Below are positions 58,121-64,000 of a DNA stretch of 64,000 nucleotides, in pieces. The DNA is from Streptosporangium sp. NBC_01756. GTDB lineage: Bacteria; Actinomycetota; Actinomycetes; Streptosporangiales; Streptosporangiaceae. The translations under genes were made by a program, and so were the position numbers. The notes beneath the pieces were generated by a model, which was given only the letters and a program-made list of their open reading frames with translations, did not search any database and had not been told where the DNA came from. Within the stretch, counting starts at the first letter, position 1. The number at the start of each line of letters is the position of its first letter. Where the stretch lies: assembly GCF_035917975.1 (NCBI RefSeq), contig NZ_CP109130.1:5828001-5892000 (forward strand), written 5' to 3'.

Positions 58121-61100
58121 CTACGGCTCGGGGGACAGGCGGTCGGCGGCCTGCTCGATGGCCGTGCTCACCCGGTCGGCCAGCAGACCGACCGCGCCGA
58201 CCGCCCTGGTCACCGGGTCGTCACCGGCACCGCCGAGCGCCTTCTCGCGCAGGTAGGCCGCCTTCACCTCGGCCCACCGTCCGGCCTGCCCGGCCGTAAT
58301 GGTGCCCCGCAGTTCGGCCAGTTTGAGCAGGTTGGCCTCGGCGCCGGAGGTGAGGGTCCGGGCCTCGCCGAGGTAGTGGTCGTCGATCAACGCCTCCAGT
58401 TCGGCCCCGTTCATGACCGGGACGATCCTGGCGGCAAGCTTGTTCATGTTCCGGTAGGACCCCTGAAGCTGGAAGGGCGGTTCGGTCCTGGACGCGTCGG
58501 ACTGGGCGGCCGAGGCGATGTAGGCCTGGTTGCCGGCCAGCACCACCCGCTGGACGCGGAGCAGGTGGCGCAGGACCGGGAGCACCTCGTCGAGCTCCGC
58601 GGCGGAGTACGGGTGGGAGAGCCGGTCGGCCCTGGCCGCGGGGTCGCCCTGCGCCAGCCGTACCAGGAGGCGGATGTCGCCGCGGTCCCGGGTGGACAGC
58701 GGGGCGAGGAACGGGTTGGAGGTGAGCGCGTTGTCGACGTAGCTCAACGCGAACAGCTCCTCCTTGCCGGACAGCACCTCACCGAGGTTCCACACGTCGG
58801 CACGGTTGGCGAGCATGTCGGGAATGCGGAACCGCGTGCCGGACTCGGTGTACGGGTTGCCCGCCATGCAGACCGCGAAGCGCTTGCCGCGCAGGTCGTA
58901 GGTGTGGGTCTCGCCCTCCCAGACACCCTCCATCCGCCGCTGGCCGTCGCACAGCGAGATGAACTTCTGCAGCAGCTCGGGGGAGGTGTGCTGGATGTCG
59001 TCGAGATAGAGCATCACGTTGTTGCCCGTCTCCAGCGCGAACGAGATCTTCTCGACCTCCTGGCGGGCCGTCGCGTCGGGCGCCCGCGCCGGGTCCACCG
59101 AGGTGACCAGGTGCCCCAGGGCGGGGCCGCTGACCTTCACGAACATCAGGCCGAGCCGGCTGGCGACGTACTCCATGAGGGTGGTCTTGCCGTAGCCGGG
59201 CGGTGAGATGAGCAGCAGCAGGCCCATCTGGTCGGTCCGTTTGGCGTCACCGGCCGCGCCGATCTGCTTGGCCAGGTTGTCACCGATGAGCGGGAGGTAG
59301 ACCTCGTCGAGGAGTTCGTTGCGCACGAAGGCGCTCATCACCTTCGGCCGGTACTCCTCCAGGCGCAGCCGCGCCCGCTCGGCGGCGACCAGGTCGTTGC
59401 GCCGCCGCTGGTAGGCGCGGTAGGCGGGGACGCGGTGCTCGCGGAAGTGCCGGGTCCGGCCGAGGAACTCGTCCAGGCGCAGCTCCAGCGTGCGCCCGGC
59501 GATCCGCGGATGCGTGCCGAGCAGCCCCTCGACCGTGGCGGTCAGAGCCGCGGAGGAGTCGTACCGGACCACCTCGCACAGCCGTACGGCCACCGCCTCC
59601 GGCAGTTCGGCCGGTGACTCGAACGCCCCCAGCCAGGCCTCGGCCAGCCGGTGACGTCCGGCGAGGTCGTCCCCGAGTGCCCGCAGATCGTCGTCGAACT
59701 CCTGGCGTGACGTCCCCAGCGCCCGGTCGAACCGCTCCAGCAGCGACCGCGCCCCCGCGCTCGTCACGAACCCGGACGGTTCACCGGCCAGCTCTTCGAA
59801 GAGGTACTCCCCGGCGAGCGCGAAGGCGTCCTGGCCGCCCGGCTCGTCCGTCCGGCCGGACCCGGCGGTCGCCTCCCCCGCAGCACCGCCCGCGATGCCG
59901 CCCAGCGGGTCGTCCGCACTGCTCCCCGGCGCATCCCCCGCAGTGCCGTCCGCGGTGCCGCCGAGCCCGGCCATGAAGGCCGCGATGGCCGCGCCGAGCG
60001 CGCGGCGCGTCTCCTCCACCGCGCCGACCCCGCCGAACAGGGTGCGCGCCCGCGCCAGCGAGACCGTCCGGGTGCTCCATGCCGCGCGCGAGGACTCGTC
60101 CACCCCGAAGGTCCAGAAGAGCTGGGCCGCCGCCCTCGCCGCGGGAGGGAAGCGCAGCAGGCCCGCGCCCGCGTGCAGCCGCAGCAGGGCCGTCAGGATC
60201 GCGGTCGCGTCGTGGTCGTGCACACCACGCTCGTAGCCCTCGTCGTAACGGGCCTGCGCCACGGTACGGACGATCTCCAGCAGACCGCCCGCGTCGGCCG
60301 CCGCGCGCAGTCCGTCGAGTGTGACGGCCGCTCCGCCCGCGCTCAGCGTGCCGGCCTCGGCGGCGGCCAGGATGACGGCGGCCAGGTGCTCACCCCGGTA
60401 GACCTCAGCCGTCTCGGACACCAGCGACTGGTTCCAGAACGGCACGGTCTCGGCGAACGTCTCGTCGCGCACCGGCGAGCGGTAGTCGGTGCCGGTTATG
60501 GCGAACGTCGGCCGGCCCTCGTGCGGCACCAGCGTGAGATCGGTGGCCTGGGTGTTGACGGCGAACCGGTGCCGTCCCAGGCGGATCGTCTCACCGCCGT
60601 CGGTGTACAGGTCGAGCCGGTCGCGCAGGGCGCGGCCCGCCTCCTGGCGGGCCGATTTGATCCGGCCCTCGATCTCCTCGGCCCGGACCGCCTCACCCAG
60701 CGCGCGCAGTTCCCCGGTCACACCGTGCAGCTTGACGACCATCGGGTCGGAGCCGAAGTAGGTGTTGACCTCGTCGAGCGAGCCGAGCCCGGCCGCCCGG
60801 CGGCGCACACCGACCAGGATCCGGGTGGCGGACTCCACCAGCCGGTCGGTCCTGCGGGCGCGCTCGTCCAGCAGCGCCTGCCGCCGCGCGGAGAACACCT
60901 CGTAGACGTCCTCCCGCTTGGCCGCCAGCCGGGCCAGGAAGTCGTCGAACTCGGCGAAGCGCGACTCCAGGCCCTCCAGCTGGAGCATCAGCCGGCCGAG
61001 CTGCTCGTCGCAGCGCTCGGGGGTGCCGGCCAGCGCCAGCGCCCCGGTGATCGCCTGCCCCAGCAGCGTGAACTCGGCCGCGAACGCCGCCCGGCCCTCG

Positions 61101-63223
61101 CTCGCGAGCAGCTCCATCCGGCGCGCGTCCAGCGTGGCGCGGGCCCGGTTGATCCCGCCGAGCACCTCGCCGATCCGTTCCAGGATCGCGGTCCGCACGG
61201 TCGCGTCGGCGATGTCGAGAGTGCCGACCACCTCGACCACGACCTCCAGCCCCTGCGACTGCCCGGCCAGCCGCTCGCCGATCGGCTCGGCCTCGGCCAC
61301 CGTGGCGATGGCCCCGGCGTCGGAGACCAGCCGCTCGACCTCCGCGTGGTAGCCGGCGAAGGCGTCCTCGCCCCGCAGGAAACCGGCCGCGCGCTGCGCG
61401 GTGGCGCCGAGTTCGGTGTCGAGCTCCGCGCGTAGCCCGTCGATCCGGCCGGTGTCCACGTAGCGCAGCTCGCGCAGGGTCACCAGACGGCCCTGGGCCC
61501 GCCGCAGCTCGGCGAGGTGGGTGATCCACCCCTGCGCGGAGCGCGGCTCCTGCGCGTGTGCCCGCCGTACCAGGGAGACGATCTCGCCGGCGGTGGTCTC
61601 CAGCGCGGTCGCGGCCTGCTCGGTGAGTGCCTGGACCTTCTCGAACTCCTCCAGCACCTGTTCGGCGGCGGCCCGCACGTCGGCGAGCGGGCCTCGCAGG
61701 CCGTGCTCGCCCAGCCAGTGGTAGTGGTCGAAGGCTCGGGCGCAGGCCGCGATCAGCGCCTCGAAGACGGGGATCGACGGCGCCATCTCCTCGATCATCC
61801 GGGCCACCGAGAGGCAGTCGGAGATCCCGCGCACCAGCTCGGCGTTACCGATCCGTTCCAGCGGCCCGGTGCCCGCCGGCTGGGCGGCGGCATGCAGGTC
61901 CGACACGTACGGCGTCTGCCAGACCTGCATCGGGTGGACCCGGGTGGGCTCGTCCGAGGTCGCCTTGAAGACGATCAGCGTGCCGTCGTCGAACAGCGAG
62001 TAGCCGTGACAGGACAGCGGCGTGGAGACCTGTTTGCGGATCACGTTGTACGGCAGCAGCAGCGACCGGCCCTCGGCACGGGCGTGGAAGACGTAGAGCA
62101 CGTCCTCACCGTTGGAGGAGCGGATGACCCGCTCGAACTCCAGGTCGGAGACGTCGGTGTCGAAGGTCTTGCCGACCCCGGTGGACAGGTGGTAGCCGCC
62201 GGGGAAGATGATCCCCTGGTCATCGGGGAGGCGCTGGCAGGCCTGGCCGATGCCGTCGAGGCGGCTGACGTCCTTGGTCCTGGTGTTGAAGACCAGATGC
62301 CGCCACTCGGTCTCGTTGTAGGGCCGGACGCGCAGCAGGATCAGCGGGCCGACCCTGGCGTGGTGCACGTCCGCGTCGGCGAGGCTCTGCAGCGGTTCGG
62401 CGACCGGTTCACGGTAGACGCCCTCGCCGGTCTCGGTGTTGTTCTCGATCTTGATGGTGAGGTCGCCGCCGACGGTCTCGACGAACATCTCACCCTGGAT
62501 CGAGATGTGCGGGTGGCGGCCCGGCACATGGTCGTCGCGGGTGGCCGGAATCCACTCGAAGTCGTGCGAGGGCGGGAAGGTGTGGTCGCGTTCGCCCCGG
62601 TCGTCGATGTAGGTGAGGCTGCCGTCCACGCCGACCTGCCAGCGCAGCACACGGACGTCCTGCGGACCCGTCTGGAAGACCGCCAGCATCCTGCCCTCGA
62701 TCCGGCGGAGCTGGAGCAGCCGCGTCCCCCGGTAGTAGCGGTAGAGCTCGGCGAAGTCCCGCTCGAACTGCGGATGCCGGAACAGCGGCGCGGGGTCGAA
62801 CCGGAAGGCGTCGCCGTCCAGGCCGCTCCCGGTGCCCGCCGTCCCCCGCACGAAGGTGTGCATGGAGAAGACGTCCCCGACGGCCGTCTCGGGCTTCAAC
62901 CCCATGAACACGTTGTAGCCGAACAGGATGAGCCCCTGCCGGTGGTCGTGCCCGTCTCCCGTCTCCTCGCGCGGGCCCGCCGTCCCGCCGAGCGCCACGA
63001 TGTCGCGGGGAACGCAGTTGTTCTCGGTACGGATCCGCTCGGTGCCGATCAGGCGGAGTTCGGTCCCGCCGAAGACCTCAAGGCGCCGGGCGTTGAGCGT
63101 CTCGGACCGCCGGGCCAGCTCGGCCGCCCGCTCGGCGAGCCGGCCGCGGAGCACCTCGTAGGTGCCCGCGTCCAGCACGGAGTGGCCGCCCGGAGCGTCG
63201 ACGACCTCTGTCATGGGCGTCAC
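58121..63223 (-). CDS. Giant AAA+ ATPase (1700 aa), partner of a flotillin-like protein
   Basis: 1700 residues, of a conserved but uncharacterised actinobacterial type often labelled DNA repair ATPase. No evidence for DNA repair is visible. The N-terminal ~480 residues are beta-rich and propeller-like (many FVETVGGDLTI or LVFNTRTKDVS-style strands). A long helical, probably coiled-coil middle follows (about 500-1250). The AAA+ module lies near 1320-1520: Walker A SPPGYGKTTL (about 1340), Walker B NVMLYLDDIQ (about 1404), and a sensor region AGNPYTESGTRFRIPDMLANR (about 1452) that resembles MoxR/dynein-type ATPases. The GTG at 63223 overlaps the upstream stop (GTGA); an ATG at 63214 is possible. 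An acidic Gly/Ala-rich insert lies near 1090-1130. It likely remodels a membrane-linked complex (inference). Confidence 0.9.
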   Translation of the reverse strand: MTPMTEVVDAPGGHSVLDAGTYEVLRGRLAERAAELARRSETLNARRLEVFGGTELRLIGTERIRTENNCVPRDIVALGGTAGPREETGDGHDHRQGLILFGYNVFMGLKPETAVGDVFSMHTFVRGTAGTGSGLDGDAFRFDPAPLFRHPQFERDFAELYRYYRGTRLLQLRRIEGRMLAVFQTGPQDVRVLRWQVGVDGSLTYIDDRGERDHTFPPSHDFEWIPATRDDHVPGRHPHISIQGEMFVETVGGDLTIKIENNTETGEGVYREPVAEPLQSLADADVHHARVGPLILLRVRPYNETEWRHLVFNTRTKDVSRLDGIGQACQRLPDDQGIIFPGGYHLSTGVGKTFDTDVSDLEFERVIRSSNGEDVLYVFHARAEGRSLLLPYNVIRKQVSTPLSCHGYSLFDDGTLIVFKATSDEPTRVHPMQVWQTPYVSDLHAAAQPAGTGPLERIGNAELVRGISDCLSVARMIEEMAPSIPVFEALIAACARAFDHYHWLGEHGLRGPLADVRAAAEQVLEEFEKVQALTEQAATALETTAGEIVSLVRRAHAQEPRSAQGWITHLAELRRAQGRLVTLRELRYVDTGRIDGLRAELDTELGATAQRAAGFLRGEDAFAGYHAEVERLVSDAGAIATVAEAEPIGERLAGQSQGLEVVVEVVGTLDIADATVRTAILERIGEVLGGINRARATLDARRMELLASEGRAAFAAEFTLLGQAITGALALAGTPERCDEQLGRLMLQLEGLESRFAEFDDFLARLAAKREDVYEVFSARRQALLDERARRTDRLVESATRILVGVRRRAAGLGSLDEVNTYFGSDPMVVKLHGVTGELRALGEAVRAEEIEGRIKSARQEAGRALRDRLDLYTDGGETIRLGRHRFAVNTQATDLTLVPHEGRPTFAITGTDYRSPVRDETFAETVPFWNQSLVSETAEVYRGEHLAAVILAAAEAGTLSAGGAAVTLDGLRAAADAGGLLEIVRTVAQARYDEGYERGVHDHDATAILTALLRLHAGAGLLRFPPAARAAAQLFWTFGVDESSRAAWSTRTVSLARARTLFGGVGAVEETRRALGAAIAAFMAGLGGTADGTAGDAPGSSADDPLGGIAGGAAGEATAGSGRTDEPGGQDAFALAGEYLFEELAGEPSGFVTSAGARSLLERFDRALGTSRQEFDDDLRALGDDLAGRHRLAEAWLGAFESPAELPEAVAVRLCEVVRYDSSAALTATVEGLLGTHPRIAGRTLELRLDEFLGRTRHFREHRVPAYRAYQRRRNDLVAAERARLRLEEYRPKVMSAFVRNELLDEVYLPLIGDNLAKQIGAAGDAKRTDQMGLLLLISPPGYGKTTLMEYVASRLGLMFVKVSGPALGHLVTSVDPARAPDATARQEVEKISFALETGNNVMLYLDDIQHTSPELLQKFISLCDGQRRMEGVWEGETHTYDLRGKRFAVCMAGNPYTESGTRFRIPDMLANRADVWNLGEVLSGKEELFALSYVDNALTSNPFLAPLSTRDRGDIRLLVRLAQGDPAARADRLSHPYSAAELDEVLPVLRHLLRVQRVVLAGNQAYIASAAQSDASRTEPPFQLQGSYRNMNKLAARIVPVMNGAELEALIDDHYLGEARTLTSGAEANLLKLAELRGTITAGQAGRWAEVKAAYLREKALGGAGDDPVTRAVGAVGLLADRVSTAIEQAADRLSPEP

Positions 63224-64000
63224 TGCTTGCCGGAGCTGAGGGCGGCGGCCGGAGCCTCGGCGACGGCGGACTCACGCGTGCCGCCCAGCAGGTCACGCAG
63301 TCTGTCGGCGTCGGCGCCGCCCGAGTTGATCAGTTTCACCAGCAGCGCGGAGAGGGAGAGGTTGCGCACGTCGGCGGTGTCGATCGAGCCGATCATCCTG
63401 CCCAGGTCGGCGGGGAGGCTCTGCGTGCCGTCCAGGTACGGCCCGGCCAGCGTCTGGGCGACGTCGGAGTGCTGCACGAAGCCGTCCACGGCCTTGCCCA
63501 AGCCGATCGAGCCCACCAGCCGGTCGAGGAACACGCTGTCGCCGCCGACGATGTCGATGTTGGCCTTGGACAGGCCCGCGGACAGCACCTCGGCCTGCGC
63601 CTCGGCGACCTTGAGCTGAACGTTCACTCCGGCGAGCCGGATCTCGCGCTCCGCCTCCAGCCGCAGGCGGTACTCCTCGTGGCCGCGGCTCGCCTCGTCC
63701 AGCGCGGCCAGTGCCGCCGCCTTCTCGGTCAGACCCTCGGCCTCGGCCTTGAGCTTCTCGCCGATCGCCGAAGCGGCCGCGAGCGCCATGGCCTGCTCAC
63801 CGTCGGCCTCGGCCCTGAGCTTCTCTCGCACCCCGGTGGCGGAGGCCAGCGCCTTCGCCTGGTCGCCCTCGGCGACGGCCAGGGCCTTCTCCCGCTCGAC
63901 CTGGGCCTCGGCGCGGCCGATCTTCTCGATCGCCGCGGCGTCCCGCTCGCGCACCTGCACCTCGGCCAGGCCGGCCGCGGCCGTCTCGGCCTGGACGCCC
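63220..64000 (-). CDS. Flotillin/SPFH-like protein, 5' end beyond the window
   Basis: Only the C-terminal ~260 residues are present; the frame is open to the window edge. They are a long Ala/Glu/Lys-rich coiled coil (RAEAQVEREKALAVAEGDQAKALASATG...) typical of the flotillin stalk, then a small globular end (LSKANIDIVGGDSVFLDRLVGSIGLGKAVDGF) matching flotillin-like C-termini. The SPFH/Band 7 and membrane-anchor part should lie upstream, outside the window. The stop overlaps the ATPase start, so the two proteins are made in a fixed ratio. It presumably forms a membrane scaffold on which the ATPase works (inference). Confidence 0.85.
   Translation of the reverse strand, partial: GVQAETAAAGLAEVQVRERDAAAIEKIGRAEAQVEREKALAVAEGDQAKALASATGVREKLRAEADGEQAMALAAASAIGEKLKAEAEGLTEKAAALAALDEASRGHEEYRLRLEAEREIRLAGVNVQLKVAEAQAEVLSAGLSKANIDIVGGDSVFLDRLVGSIGLGKAVDGFVQHSDVAQTLAGPYLDGTQSLPADLGRMIGSIDTADVRNLSLSALLVKLINSGGADADRLRDLLGGTRESAVAEAPAAALSSGKQ

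Noticed and set aside
53081..63223. A Pgl/BREX phage-defence island (methylase, kinase, phosphatase, giant ATPase)
   Set aside because: The parts do not match PglX/W/Y/Z or Brx families: the phosphatase is PP2C, not the alkaline-phosphatase-like PglZ; the ATPase has MoxR-like rather than BrxC/PglY features; and purC interrupts the block.

Overview
The window is about 70% GC with GC-rich third codon positions, frequent GTG/TTG starts, several apparently leaderless promoters and many eukaryote-type Ser/Thr kinases. This points to a filamentous actinomycete. The kinase, GPP34, DUF3817 and flotillin/AAA+ content would fit Streptosporangiales (Streptosporangium or Nonomuraea-like), but that placement is an inference. 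Most of the window reads as ordinary chromosome. The only transposon found is a gutted IS630 relative; there is also one possible IS605-type end scar. No phage, CRISPR array or replication origin was seen.

Layout. 1-12.9 kb: amino-acid metabolism (class III aminotransferase, alanine dehydrogenase), an Uma2 protein, secreted gamma-glutamyltransferase, Pit phosphate transporter, a Baeyer-Villiger-type monooxygenase, SURF1, small membrane proteins, a double HxlR regulator and a class A beta-lactamase. 12.9-19.0 kb: a minus-strand run of four paralogous membrane kinases in which intact kinases alternate with pseudokinases, followed by 0.9 kb of repeat-rich DNA. 19.9-24.0 kb: an APH-type phosphotransferase, a kinase with a WD40 ectodomain and a GNAT enzyme. 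24.1-32.6 kb: a response regulator, a histidine kinase fused in frame to a DUF4173 membrane protein, and a compact D-amino-acid catabolic set (N-acyl-D-amino-acid deacylase, D-serine-dehydratase-like enzyme, RidA, and an unknown protein). 32.7-39.4 kb: TetR/hydrolase, LysE exporter/LAL regulator, a lone receiver protein, an NlpC/P60 hydrolase and tRNA-Arg(CCG).

39.4-48.5 kb is the most eroded part: a truncated small-protein relic, a lipoprotein, a frameshifted gene, a glycosyltransferase/sulfotransferase pair, 1 kb of gene-poor DNA, a GPP34-APC permease-GNAT operon, and a 419-bp IS630 deletion derivative whose end supplies the stop codon of chrA. 48.5-57.8 kb holds chrA, a translationally coupled PPOX/flavohemoglobin pair, a metallo-beta-lactamase-fold enzyme, a solitary DNA methylase with its own kinase, a divergent PP2C phosphatase and purC. 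58.1-64 kb is a two-gene operon: a flotillin-like protein (cut by the window edge) and a 1700-residue AAA+ ATPase of unknown role.

Themes. Ser/Thr phosphorylation dominates: five kinases with motifs intact or nearly so (one has HHD for HRD), two pseudokinases and one phosphatase. The best candidates for undescribed biology are the kinase/pseudokinase quartet, the flotillin/giant AAA+ pair, and the methylase-kinase-phosphatase locus.
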